Source: Pseudobdellovibrionaceae bacterium
Lineage (GTDB): Bacteria; Bdellovibrionota; Bdellovibrionia; Bdellovibrionales; Bdellovibrionaceae
Length of the DNA: 64,000 nt
Direction: 5' to 3'
Assembly: GCA_947449255.1 (NCBI GenBank)
Contig: CANFQX010000003.1
Span: forward strand, 62,001 to 126,000
In this document: positions 25,373 through 33,229 of the stretch, piece after piece
Numbering within the stretch: the stretch's first letter is position 1
Layout: each line of letters opens with the position of its first letter
Translations under genes and position numbers: made by a program
Notes under the pieces: model-generated
Seen by the model: the letters and a program-made list of their open reading frames with translations, nothing else
What the model was told of the DNA's origin: nothing
Database searches by the model: none

Positions 25373-26578
25373 GTGAGTGCAATAAAAATTCTTCTAGTTG
25401 AAAATATTCATGAAGTTGCAAAAGAAAAGTTGATTGAGGAGGGTTTTTTAGTGGATCTCATCCCTCATGCTCCTGCAGAGGAAGAGCTCAATCAGTTGCT
25501 AAAAAACTATCAAGTCTTGGGCATTCGCTCAAAAACAGAAGTGACCAAAAAAGTTTTGCAAAACAACACTCATCTGCTTGCGGTGGGTTGTTTTTGTATT
25601 GGCACAAATCAAGTGGACCTTAAGGCCGCACTGGTCGAAGGCATTCCTGTTTTCAATGCGCCTCATTCGAACACCAGATCCGTGGCGGAATTGGTCATCG
25701 CCGAAATGATTTCACTGTCCAGGCAATTAGGGGATCGCAACACCAAGGCCCACATCGGTGAGTGGATCAAGTCGGCCGTGGGTTCTCGTGAAGTGCGCGG
25801 AAAAACTTTGGGGATTATCGGCTATGGACACATCGGCAGTCAGGTCAGTGTGCTCGCTGAATCGATGGGGCTTCGTGTGGTGTTCTTTGATTCGATTAAA
25901 AAGTTACCGCTTGGAAACGCCATGGTCATGTCGACCTTAGAAGACCTTTTAAAAATTTCGGATTTTGTGACTCTGCATGTGCCCGAAACGCTCGAAACCA
26001 AAGACATGATGGGCGCTAAAGAGTTCGCGGCAATGAAACAAGGCAGTTATTTAATCAATGCCAGTCGTGGAACTGTGGTTGTGATCGAAGACTTGGTGCA
26101 AGCTTTGAAATCCAAACACCTTGCCGGTTGTGCCATTGATGTGTTCCCTGAAGAACCGGCTTCAAATAAAGAGAAATTTAAGTCTCCTCTGCAAGGAGTC
26201 GACAATGTCATTTTGACCCCGCATATCGGAGGCAGCACCGAAGAAGCTCAATATGCGATCGGGCTCGAAGTGGCAGAAAGTTTTAGAAGGTATTTAAAAA
26301 TTGGTTCCACTTCTGGGGCCGTGAATTTCCCAAATGTGGACTTGCCGGTGAAGCACGGAGCCTCACGATTACTGAACGTCCATAAAAATCAACCAGGCGT
26401 CTTGGGTGAAATCAACAGCATCATCTCTAAGGCCGGAGCCAACATTGAGGGGCAGTACCTCTCAACCAATGAAACTATCGGCTATCTGGTGATGGATGTT
26501 CACTCATCCCATGCTCAAGGATTAGCAACAGAAATTGAAAAGCTCAGTCGGTCTATTCGAACCCGAGTGGTTTTTTAA
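25373..26578 (+). CDS. serA: D-3-phosphoglycerate dehydrogenase
   Basis: A 401-residue enzyme that oxidises 3-phosphoglycerate in the first step of serine synthesis. The NAD-binding Rossmann motif is GIIGYGHIGSQ near residue 150. Catalytic segments INASRGTVV (Arg) and LTPHIGGSTEEAQ (His) follow. A C-terminal ACT domain (GVLGEINSIISKAGANIEGQ) would confer serine feedback. The length matches the E. coli-type short SerA. The GTG start is preceded by GGAGG at 25364-25368. Transcribed alone, divergent from the cdsA cluster. Confidence 0.93.
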   Translation: MSAIKILLVENIHEVAKEKLIEEGFLVDLIPHAPAEEELNQLLKNYQVLGIRSKTEVTKKVLQNNTHLLAVGCFCIGTNQVDLKAALVEGIPVFNAPHSNTRSVAELVIAEMISLSRQLGDRNTKAHIGEWIKSAVGSREVRGKTLGIIGYGHIGSQVSVLAESMGLRVVFFDSIKKLPLGNAMVMSTLEDLLKISDFVTLHVPETLETKDMMGAKEFAAMKQGSYLINASRGTVVVIEDLVQALKSKHLAGCAIDVFPEEPASNKEKFKSPLQGVDNVILTPHIGGSTEEAQYAIGLEVAESFRRYLKIGSTSGAVNFPNVDLPVKHGASRLLNVHKNQPGVLGEINSIISKAGANIEGQYLSTNETIGYLVMDVHSSHAQGLATEIEKLSRSIRTRVVF

Positions 26579-26610
26579 AAAACCAGAACTTTGGTCTAAT
26601 AAAGGTGAGT

Positions 26611-26644
26611 CACCCCTTCCAGCTTTCCAAGCAGGAGGGGAGTG
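26611..26644 (+). terminator. Strong hairpin after serA
   Basis: CACCCCTTCC pairs with GGAGGGGAGTG with a single bulged A. An inner GCTT/AAGC stem closes a three-base loop. It lies 33 bases after the serA stop but has no T run. It probably stabilises or ends the serA transcript. Confidence 0.4.
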
Positions 26645-26689
26645 CAAGATAGACCCTCATTCACTTAAAGCCATGACTTAAAATGTGAC

Positions 26690-26721
26690 TTAGTAATGTT
26701 TTTATTGAAATTCATTACTAA
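26690..26721 (+). promoter_or_regulatory. Inverted repeat TTAGTAATG-N14-CATTACTAA
   Basis: Nine-base perfect arms separated by 14 bases lie 57 bases upstream of the Fic gene. A further half-site-like CTAGTAA occurs at 26731-26737. The arm spacing of two helical turns suits a dimeric regulator, possibly the winged-helix end of the Fic protein itself (inference). Confidence 0.5.
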
Positions 26722-26777
26722 TGAAGTACGCTAGTAACGGCAGCTCTCGCATTTGTTATCTAAAGGAAGGCTAAGTC

Positions 26778-27926
26778 ATGGGTCGAAGCGGACAATATAT
26801 TCAGCAATTAAAAGGCTACAAAGCTTTTATCCCAGCCCCTTTGCCACCCCATCCACCATTGATACAAGATGATGAGCTTAATTTTTTATTATCAAAAGCC
26901 AGCTTATCCTTAGGCAAACTTTCTGGTTTAGCATCAGTCATCTCAGATCCAGATCTCTTTGTTTATCTTTATGTAAGAAAAGAGGCACTGCTGAGTTCTC
27001 AAATTGAGGGGACTCAATGTTCCTTAGAAGATGTACTCTCTCCGGGAGCCGATGATGAAAAGAACAAGCATGATGATATCGAGGAAGTTTCAAATTATGT
27101 AAAAGCAATGAATGAAGGCTTAAGGCGATTGAATGAATTGCCTTTATGTACTCGCTTGATCAAAGAGATTCATGCCACCCTTATGTCTGGAGTGAGGGGT
27201 GCTCATAAAACGCCAGGAGAGTTTAGAAAGTCACAAAATTGGATTGGTCGCCCTGATGCAAATTTAAATACTGCAGAATTCGTTCCACCCCCTCATGAAG
27301 AAGTAGATAGATTAATGTCTGATCTAGAGAAATTCATTCACTCTGATGATCAAATTCCTCATCTTGTAAAGGCGGCATTCATACATGCTCAATTTGAAAC
27401 GATCCATCCATTTTTGGACGGCAACGGACGATTGGGACGACTGCTCATAACATATTTGCTGTGTTTCTGGAATGTGCTGGATCGGCCACTGCTTTATCTC
27501 AGTTATTATTTTAAAGCTTATCGATCAGAATATTACTCAAAGCTCATGAATGTTCGACTGAAGGGAGATTGGGAAAGTTGGATTAAATTTTTTTTAAAAG
27601 CCGTTGCTGAATCTGCTGATATGGCAAATATCGCTGCTTTAGAAATTCATCGTTTGCATCAGTTGGACAAAGAAGGTCTCCAGCAAAGTAAACCTACGAG
27701 TTATACTCTAGAGGTCTTTAATGAATTCTGTCGAGATCCAATTCTGACAGCAGCAGCATTAATGAAGAGACACAATTCCACAAAGCCAAAAATAAATCGA
27801 GCGCTCCAGCACTTGCTGGAATTAGGTACTATCAAGGAAATCAGTGGAAAGCAGAGAAATCGTAAATATGCTTACACGAAGTATCTGCAAATTCTAGTTA
27901 GAGATACAAACTCTAAAATCGGCTAG
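26778..27926 (+). CDS. Fic family adenylyltransferase with N-terminal inhibitory motif
   Basis: A 382-residue Fic protein, which transfers AMP from ATP to target hydroxyls. The catalytic motif HPFLDGNGRLGR begins at His210. The inhibitory-helix motif [S/T]xxxE[G/N] is present as SSQIEG (Ser73, Glu77, Gly78) near the N-terminus, making it a class II, self-inhibited Fic. The C-terminal ~90 residues form a winged-helix-like region (LTAAALMKRHNSTKPKINRA). This architecture is common for stand-alone chromosomal Fic proteins. A preceding inverted repeat suggests autoregulation. Confidence 0.93.
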   Translation: MGRSGQYIQQLKGYKAFIPAPLPPHPPLIQDDELNFLLSKASLSLGKLSGLASVISDPDLFVYLYVRKEALLSSQIEGTQCSLEDVLSPGADDEKNKHDDIEEVSNYVKAMNEGLRRLNELPLCTRLIKEIHATLMSGVRGAHKTPGEFRKSQNWIGRPDANLNTAEFVPPPHEEVDRLMSDLEKFIHSDDQIPHLVKAAFIHAQFETIHPFLDGNGRLGRLLITYLLCFWNVLDRPLLYLSYYFKAYRSEYYSKLMNVRLKGDWESWIKFFLKAVAESADMANIAALEIHRLHQLDKEGLQQSKPTSYTLEVFNEFCRDPILTAAALMKRHNSTKPKINRALQHLLELGTIKEISGKQRNRKYAYTKYLQILVRDTNSKIG

Positions 27927-27937
27927 CGGTTCGTTTT

Positions 27938-29320
27938 TTAAAAAACTTTGCCTGGGTTCAGGATGCCATCGGGATCAAAAACTTTTTTGATCCCTTTCAT
28001 CAGCTCAATTTCGGTGTCTGATTTGGTGTAATTTAGAAAAGATTTTTTGGTCAAGCCCACGCCGTGCTCGGCCGAAATAGACCCTTGATATTTTTTGACG
28101 GTTTCAAAAATATGCAGATCCACTTTACGACACTCTTTGACGAATTCTTCTTTGTTCATGCCTGTTGGGCGCAAAATATTGATATGCAAATTTCCATCTC
28201 CGATGTGACCAAACCACACGACTTCCCACGTTGGATAAGCTTGCGACAGCACTTGTTCCAACTCAGCCATAAAGGCTGGAACCATGGATATCCTGACAGC
28301 GATGTCGTTTTTGTAGGGAGAGTAGGGGGCCAGGGATTCTGAAATGTCTTCTCTGTAGCGCCAAAAAGTTGTCGCCTGAACATCGGACTGGCTTAAGACT
28401 CCATCCAAGACCCAGCCTTCGCTGAGACATTTTTCAAAGACGTTCAGAGACTTTTCTTCTTCTTGCTCATTGCGGGTTTCAATTTCAGCCAACACATAAA
28501 AAGGGGCTTTGGTTTCTAGCGGTGCTGCTAATTTTGTGTGGTCTAAAACTTTGGCAAGGGCTTTGTCTGAAAACATCTCAAAGGCCACCAAGGGCGTTTT
28601 ACTTTTAAATTCAGCAAATATTTTCATGACTGCATCAAGGCTGCTGACGGCCATGATGAGGACCTTCATCGGAGGCGGCATGGGGGCTAATTTCATGGTG
28701 GCTTCCGTGATAAATCCCAAGGTGCCTTCTGCGCCGATGAACAAATGTCGTAAATCATAACCCGTGGCATTTTTGATCAGGGCATTGTTCAAATTTAAAA
28801 CTTCACCAGTGCCGGTGACAACTTTTAAACCAGCCACCCAATCACGAGTTAAGCCATAGCGAACAACTTTGATGCCGCCGGCATTTGTGGAAATATTGCC
28901 GCCAATTTGTGACGACCCAGAGGCTGCAAAATCGACAGGATAAAATAAGTGCTTTGAAGTCGCAAACTCTTGCAGGGATTCGGTGACCACGCCCGCTTCG
29001 ATTATGACCGTGTGATCAATGGGATTAAAGTCTTTGAATTTATTCATGCGATCAAAGGAGATGACCACTTCATTTTGAGTTGCCACGGCGGCGCCAGAAA
29101 GTCCGGTGCGGCCCCCTGATGGAATCAGCGCTATTTTATTTTTTCGTGCCCATTTTACAATCTGAACGACATCTTCTGTTGTTTTTGGAAAAACGATGGC
29201 CGAAGCTTTGATGTCAAAATAGGTTGTCCAGTCCTTGCCCCAGTACTTAAGGCTCTCCTCGTCTGTTTTGATTTGTTCTGGGGTCAGAAGACTCTCAAGT
29301 TCGAGGAAGGCTGGGGTCAT
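27938..29320 (-). CDS. FAD-linked oxidase (GlcD/D-lactate dehydrogenase type)
   Basis: A 460-residue FAD-dependent 2-hydroxyacid dehydrogenase. The PCMH-type FAD domain has IPSGGRTGLSGAAVA and the G-rich GSSQIGGNISTNAGG. The C-terminal cap contains the HIGDGNLHINI motif and ends SAEHGVGLTKKSF with GILNPGKVF. Members oxidise D-lactate, glycolate or D-2-hydroxyglutarate; the sequence alone does not decide which. No iron-sulfur partner (GlcF) is adjacent, favouring a D-lactate or D-2-hydroxyglutarate enzyme. Convergent with the Fic gene. Confidence 0.9.
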   Translation of the reverse strand: MTPAFLELESLLTPEQIKTDEESLKYWGKDWTTYFDIKASAIVFPKTTEDVVQIVKWARKNKIALIPSGGRTGLSGAAVATQNEVVISFDRMNKFKDFNPIDHTVIIEAGVVTESLQEFATSKHLFYPVDFAASGSSQIGGNISTNAGGIKVVRYGLTRDWVAGLKVVTGTGEVLNLNNALIKNATGYDLRHLFIGAEGTLGFITEATMKLAPMPPPMKVLIMAVSSLDAVMKIFAEFKSKTPLVAFEMFSDKALAKVLDHTKLAAPLETKAPFYVLAEIETRNEQEEEKSLNVFEKCLSEGWVLDGVLSQSDVQATTFWRYREDISESLAPYSPYKNDIAVRISMVPAFMAELEQVLSQAYPTWEVVWFGHIGDGNLHINILRPTGMNKEEFVKECRKVDLHIFETVKKYQGSISAEHGVGLTKKSFLNYTKSDTEIELMKGIKKVFDPDGILNPGKVF

Positions 29321-29345
29321 AAAAACATCCTATGTCATTTATGTT

Positions 29346-29567
29346 TTAGTTCTGTTGCTGATCTTCATCGTAATTGGAACGATGGGAATCTTTCAAGGAT
29401 CTTATTCTAAAGAAGAGATAGGCGGGGCATAAACCCCAGGCTGCGGTCATGAGTCCGTAAATTCCAATGTAAGCCCAAAAAGGACCCCCAGCCACAGCGT
29501 AGGTGGTCAGGATTACGCCCAAAATAAAGCGCAAGATCCGGTCCCAAAGGGCGACATTGCATCTCAT
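29346..29567 (-). CDS. DUF2892 small inner-membrane protein
   Basis: A 73-residue protein with two hydrophobic helices (ILRFILGVILTTYAVAGG and IGIYGLMTAAWGLCPAYLFF). It shows the DUF2892/YgaP-tail pattern, with a starting NVALWDRILR and the WGLCP turn. It is probably a membrane protein linked to sulfur or thiol metabolism in other genomes; the function is not established. It follows the glutaredoxin gene by two bases, so co-expression is likely. Confidence 0.82.
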   Translation of the reverse strand: MRCNVALWDRILRFILGVILTTYAVAGGPFWAYIGIYGLMTAAWGLCPAYLFFRIRSLKDSHRSNYDEDQQQN

Positions 29568-29569
29568 CC

Positions 29570-29878
29570 TTAGGCCTTCAACAGTTCTTGAAGTTCGCCG
29601 GATTGATACATTTCCATCATAATGTCACTGCCACCAACAAGTTGCTTGTTGATATACAATTGCGGAATTGTCGGCCAGTTTCCGTACTCTTTAATCCCTG
29701 AGCGAATTTCTTCGTCTTCCAAAACATTCACGTCATGAAAATTTGTGCCCATATCTTGAAGTATGGCGCAGGCTCTGGCTGAAAAACCACACATTGGAAA
29801 TTGTTGAGTGCCCTTTAAGAAAAGAACCACTTTGTTTTGGTCAAGAATGCTATCAATTTTTTGATGAGTAGGTGTCAT
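29570..29878 (-). CDS. grxD: Monothiol glutaredoxin, Grx4 family
   Basis: A 102-residue CGFS glutaredoxin with active-site Cys30 in PMCGFSARA and the glutathione-binding WPTIPQLYI and GGSDIMMEM segments. This family carries [2Fe-2S] clusters and hands them to targets, often as a heterodimer with BolA. A bolA-like gene lies just upstream on the same strand, which supports that role here. The length is that of the single-domain bacterial form. Confidence 0.95.
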   Translation of the reverse strand: MTPTHQKIDSILDQNKVVLFLKGTQQFPMCGFSARACAILQDMGTNFHDVNVLEDEEIRSGIKEYGNWPTIPQLYINKQLVGGSDIMMEMYQSGELQELLKA

Positions 29879-29971
29879 TGTTATTCCTTTTTTTTAGAGC
29901 ATAAGAAGCTTACGCCTAAGTTTGAATTTCAGTGCAAATTAATGAGTCAGTTGCAGCTTGCTAGCAACTGA

Positions 29972-30199
29972 TTATTTCGTTTTTGTTTTGATCGAAAGGG
30001 CATGGACCTCGCCGGTTTTCAATTCGGGACCAAAACAGCCCATCACATGCTGATGTTGTTGAATGCGAGTGAGGCCCGCAAACTGACTGCTTTCAATGGA
30101 AACCTCCCAATGATCTTGGGTTCCAGTGAGGTCAAAAACTTCAATTTTTGAATCCGGATAATTGTCTTCAAGTCTTTGTTTCATTTGTGCTGTGTTCAT
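29972..30199 (-). CDS. BolA/IbaG family protein
   Basis: About 75 residues with the BolA fold. IEVFDLTGTQDHWEVSIES leads into the helix FAGLTRIQQHQHVMG, and GEVHALSIKTKT closes the domain. BolA proteins bind a [2Fe-2S] cluster with CGFS glutaredoxins, and the grxD-like gene lies downstream. The start at 30199 gives the usual family length. An upstream in-frame ATG at 30247 would add 16 residues, and neither has a good ribosome-binding site. The leader upstream of 30247 carries a GATC-containing repeat array. Confidence 0.85.
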   Translation of the reverse strand: MNTAQMKQRLEDNYPDSKIEVFDLTGTQDHWEVSIESSQFAGLTRIQQHQHVMGCFGPELKTGEVHALSIKTKTK

Positions 30200-30293
30200 G
30201 GCCAAGAAAATAGCAGAATGATGTTCAGAAGTCCAGTGCACATCCATCCTCGGTGGAAGGAGATTTTACCGGACTGTCGAAAAGTTAAGCACA

Positions 30294-30341
30294 GATCATT
30301 TCACAGATCCTTCCACGGATCCTTCAACAGATCCTTCCGAT
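30294..30341. repeat. Four copies of a 12-base GATC repeat
   Basis: Units GATCATTTCACA, GATCCTTCCACG, GATCCTTCAACA and GATCCTTCCGAT follow each other with exact 12-base period. On the minus strand this reads as repeated AAGGATC in the leader of the bolA-like gene, each copy resembling a ribosome-binding site. Confidence 0.75.
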
Positions 30342-30476
30342 TTTATGAGGTTTAGTTCGCATGGAGGCATCGAATCCGAAATCGAGGCTGCTTTTATGAA
30401 GAGTTCTTAGGATTTATAAGAGAAGCTCTTGCAGGATTCTTGCGATAAGTCATAAATTGAGATATAAGGCAGGCTT

Positions 30477-30818
30477 ATGGATTATTTTTTTACCACGGCC
30501 TCCACCGAACATCAGAAAAAAGAAAAGGCGAAAGCTCGCGAGTTTCGTCAAAGCCAGTGGTGGAAGCAAGAACTTGGCAAAGGTCTCTGTTATCATTGCA
30601 GCCTGCGATTTAAACCGGCAGAGCTGACCCTGGATCACTTGATTCCCATTGCTCGTGGTGGCAAGTCGAATAAAAATAACTGCGTTCCCTCCTGCAAAGA
30701 CTGCAATTCGAAAAAAGGCTATAAAACGCGAGCTGAAATGGCTCTCGATGAGTTAAAAGCGAGTTCCTCTGAAGAGGATATCAATCCAGAGTCACCGCCG
30801 TCGCTGCCGCAATCCTAA
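30477..30818 (+). CDS. HNH endonuclease
   Basis: A 113-residue HNH-family protein. The zinc ribbon CYHC (residues about 40-43) pairs with CKDC near 77. The HNH core lies between: LTLDHLIPIARGGKSNKNN, with its catalytic His, followed by CNSKKG. Small HNH nucleases act in repair, restriction or phage packaging. The surroundings are housekeeping genes, so a general DNA-metabolic role is as likely as defence. The N-terminus is basic and unstructured. Confidence 0.85.
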   Translation: MDYFFTTASTEHQKKEKAKAREFRQSQWWKQELGKGLCYHCSLRFKPAELTLDHLIPIARGGKSNKNNCVPSCKDCNSKKGYKTRAEMALDELKASSSEEDINPESPPSLPQS

Positions 30819-31003
30819 AAATTGATAGAACCAAAGCACAATCTATTTGTATTTGCCAAGAGGCAGGACCGAAAGCGATCTTGCCAGAAGACTTTTCCCC
30901 TCGCGGGGCGTCAGTTGATGCGAGTTTCCTTGCTCATCCCCAGGGAGTTTAAATAGATTCGCACTGTTGCCGTTTTGTTAATTTTTTATAAAGGAGTCAG
31001 CTC

Positions 31004-32212
31004 ATGACTTTCGCTTGGAAAGAATTTGATCTCTACAATCCCACCTCTGAACACGGGATGTTGCGTGAAACCGTGAATGCCTTCACAAAAGCTGAAGTTG
31101 AGCCCCAGGCCCATGAATTTGACCGTTCTGAAAAATTTAATCTTTCTTTATTTAAAAATATAGGTGAGCTCGGACTGCTGGGCCTGACGGTCCCCGAACA
31201 ATTCGGTGGGGCAGGAATGGATGCAACGGCAGCCACTATCGTTCATGAGGAATTGTCGGCTTCAGATCCTGGTTTTTGTTTGGCTTATTTGGCTCACTCC
31301 ATGTTGTGTGTGAATAACATTGCTGTGAACGGAAGTGATGAACAACGCCATCGCATTTTACCAAAATTGTGTTCTGGTGAATGGGTTGGTGCCATGGCCA
31401 TGTCCGAGCCAGCTATCGGCACTGACGTGATGGGAATGCAATCCACAGCGGTTAAAAAAGGCAATGAGTGGGTGATCAACGGACGAAAAATGTGGATCAC
31501 CAACGGCACTGTCGATGAAGCAAAAACTCCTTGCGACTTGGTTTTGGTTTATGCACGCACAGGCGAAAAAAATGGCCGCGCCTTGATTTCCACTTTCTTA
31601 GTTGAAAAAGATCACAAGGGTTTTGAAGTCGGACAAAAAATAAAAGACAAATTGGGCATGAGAGCCTCAAACACCGCGGAGCTGGTCTTTCAAGATTGCC
31701 ATGTGCCAGCTTCGGCCTTGATCGGTCATGAGGGCGATTCAATGCTTCATATGATGCGAAATCTTGAGATCGAGCGCTTAACCTTGGCGGCGATGAGTTT
31801 GGGTATTGCTCGGCGTTCAATTGAAATTATGAATCGCTATGCAGTTGAGCGAGAAGCCTTTGGCAAGTCCTTGAATCACTTCGGACAAATGCAACGGTAT
31901 ATTGCTGACAGTTATGCTGAGTACAAATCAGCGCGGGCTTATGTCTATGAGACGGCTCGTCGCATGGATTTGAATAAGGAAGGCAACCGTTTAGATTCTG
32001 ACGGTGTTAAACTTGTTGCAACGACGATGGCAAAAAATGTCGCGGATCGGGCGATTCAAGTCTTAGGTGGCTACGGCTATGTGGGCGAATATGTCGTAGA
32101 AAGACTTTGGAGAGATGCAAAACTGCTTGAAATTGGCGGCGGTACTTTAGAGGCGCACCAAAAAAATATCACTCGTGATTTGGCAAAAAATCCCGAATCT
32201 TTGTACAAGTAG
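31004..32212 (+). CDS. Acyl-CoA dehydrogenase (isovaleryl-CoA dehydrogenase type)
   Basis: A 402-residue flavoenzyme oxidising an acyl-CoA at the alpha-beta bond and passing electrons to ETF. It has the FAD/substrate motifs AMSEPAIGTD and MWITNG, and the QVLGGYGYVGEYVVERLWRD helix. The catalytic base appears to be Glu257 in LEIERLTLA, the position used by isovaleryl-CoA and long-chain enzymes, and the usual C-terminal Glu is replaced (EIGGGTLEAH). Leucine degradation is plausible but no partner genes are adjacent. AAAGGAG precedes the ATG. Confidence 0.9.
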   Translation: MTFAWKEFDLYNPTSEHGMLRETVNAFTKAEVEPQAHEFDRSEKFNLSLFKNIGELGLLGLTVPEQFGGAGMDATAATIVHEELSASDPGFCLAYLAHSMLCVNNIAVNGSDEQRHRILPKLCSGEWVGAMAMSEPAIGTDVMGMQSTAVKKGNEWVINGRKMWITNGTVDEAKTPCDLVLVYARTGEKNGRALISTFLVEKDHKGFEVGQKIKDKLGMRASNTAELVFQDCHVPASALIGHEGDSMLHMMRNLEIERLTLAAMSLGIARRSIEIMNRYAVEREAFGKSLNHFGQMQRYIADSYAEYKSARAYVYETARRMDLNKEGNRLDSDGVKLVATTMAKNVADRAIQVLGGYGYVGEYVVERLWRDAKLLEIGGGTLEAHQKNITRDLAKNPESLYK

Positions 32213-32216
32213 GCTG

Positions 32217-32930
32217 ATGATGTTTCCTTATGGACCAGATATTACAGTCAATGCAAAGCTCAAAGTGAACTATCAACTTGTCCTTGAAAAAATAGGGGCT
32301 TTGCTGACACCAGAACGATTTCAAAAAATTGAAAAAGTTGTAGCCCAAAGAAATTTTGATACAGCCGTCGTTTTAGAAAGTATATATGACCGAGGAAATG
32401 TTTCTGCAGTGATGAGGAGTGCCGAAGGCTTAGGCTTCGGCAATTTTCATATCATTGAAACTCAAGAAAAATTCAAAGAGTCCAATCGAGTGACCCAAGG
32501 TGCAGATAAATGGGTTGAAGTGCAAAAATGGAAAAGCACTGCCGATTGCGTTCAAAAGCTTAAAGAGCAGGGCTATAAAATCTATGTCACACATCTTGAT
32601 GCGCGATCGAAGCCATTGAGCGAAGTTGATTTCACCGGAAAAACGGCCTTTGTTTTAGGAAATGAAAAAAGTGGCGTCAGTCCAGAAATGGTGGCTGCCG
32701 CAGATGAGACTGTCATCATCCCTATGACGGGCTTTGTACAAAGTTTTAATATCTCGGTGGCAGGGGCCCTGGGACTTTATCATATCAATCAAGATCGTAC
32801 GAAAAAGCTCGGCACCAATGCCTCTTTGACTGAACAAGAAATGGCCATTCTAAAGGCGCACTATTGCATGCGAACACAAGATTCAGCGCATGAACTTTTG
32901 GCTGAGCTTGCAGCTCGTGGTCAGTTGTAA
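32217..32930 (+). CDS. trmH: tRNA (guanosine-18-2'-O)-methyltransferase
   Basis: A 237-residue SPOUT-class methyltransferase that methylates the ribose of G18 in the tRNA D-loop using SAM. The TrmH N-terminal extension (TPERFQKIEKVVAQRNFD) and motif 1 (NVSAVMRSAEGLG) are present. Motif 2 is VLGNEKSGVS and the knot motif 3 is IPMTGFVQSFNISVAGAL. The C-terminal helix resembles TrmH_C. It starts four bases after the acyl-CoA dehydrogenase stop; consecutive ATGs at 32217 and 32220 are both possible. Confidence 0.88.
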   Translation: MMFPYGPDITVNAKLKVNYQLVLEKIGALLTPERFQKIEKVVAQRNFDTAVVLESIYDRGNVSAVMRSAEGLGFGNFHIIETQEKFKESNRVTQGADKWVEVQKWKSTADCVQKLKEQGYKIYVTHLDARSKPLSEVDFTGKTAFVLGNEKSGVSPEMVAAADETVIIPMTGFVQSFNISVAGALGLYHINQDRTKKLGTNASLTEQEMAILKAHYCMRTQDSAHELLAELAARGQL

Positions 32931-32953
32931 AAAAGCAGCCGGCAAAAAAAATT

Positions 32954-32976
32954 GCAGGGGATCTTCTTGCCCCTGC
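32954..32976. terminator. Hairpin downstream of trmH
   Basis: GCAGGGG and CCCCTGC form a perfect seven-base stem with a nine-base loop. The A run lies on the left side, so the terminator signature (stem then U tract) reads best on the minus strand. On the plus strand it may act as an imperfect terminator. Confidence 0.4.
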
Positions 32977-33229
32977 CTATCAATTCAAAATCAAAGGCTG
33001 TCTCAGGTTGTGCCAAGGCAATGTACCAAATGAAAACGAAGCTGAAATAGCAGAGGATTTCTCGTAAACGATGTCTTATTTCGAGCCAAACGTTGTGCCA
33101 CTTAAGTCATTGTAACTATTGAGTTTTAAAGAAATTAAAAAAAATAAAAGGGGCGTTATTGCCATTCTCAGAACTTGGATTGATGATCTTTGATAGTTGT
33201 TGAACGTCAAAATTCTCAAAGGAGTGTTC
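32977..33229. other. Intergenic region before lipoprotein gene
   Basis: No coding sequence is seen. The stretch should hold the lipoprotein promoter, but no convincing -35/-10 pair was found. Confidence 0.3.
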
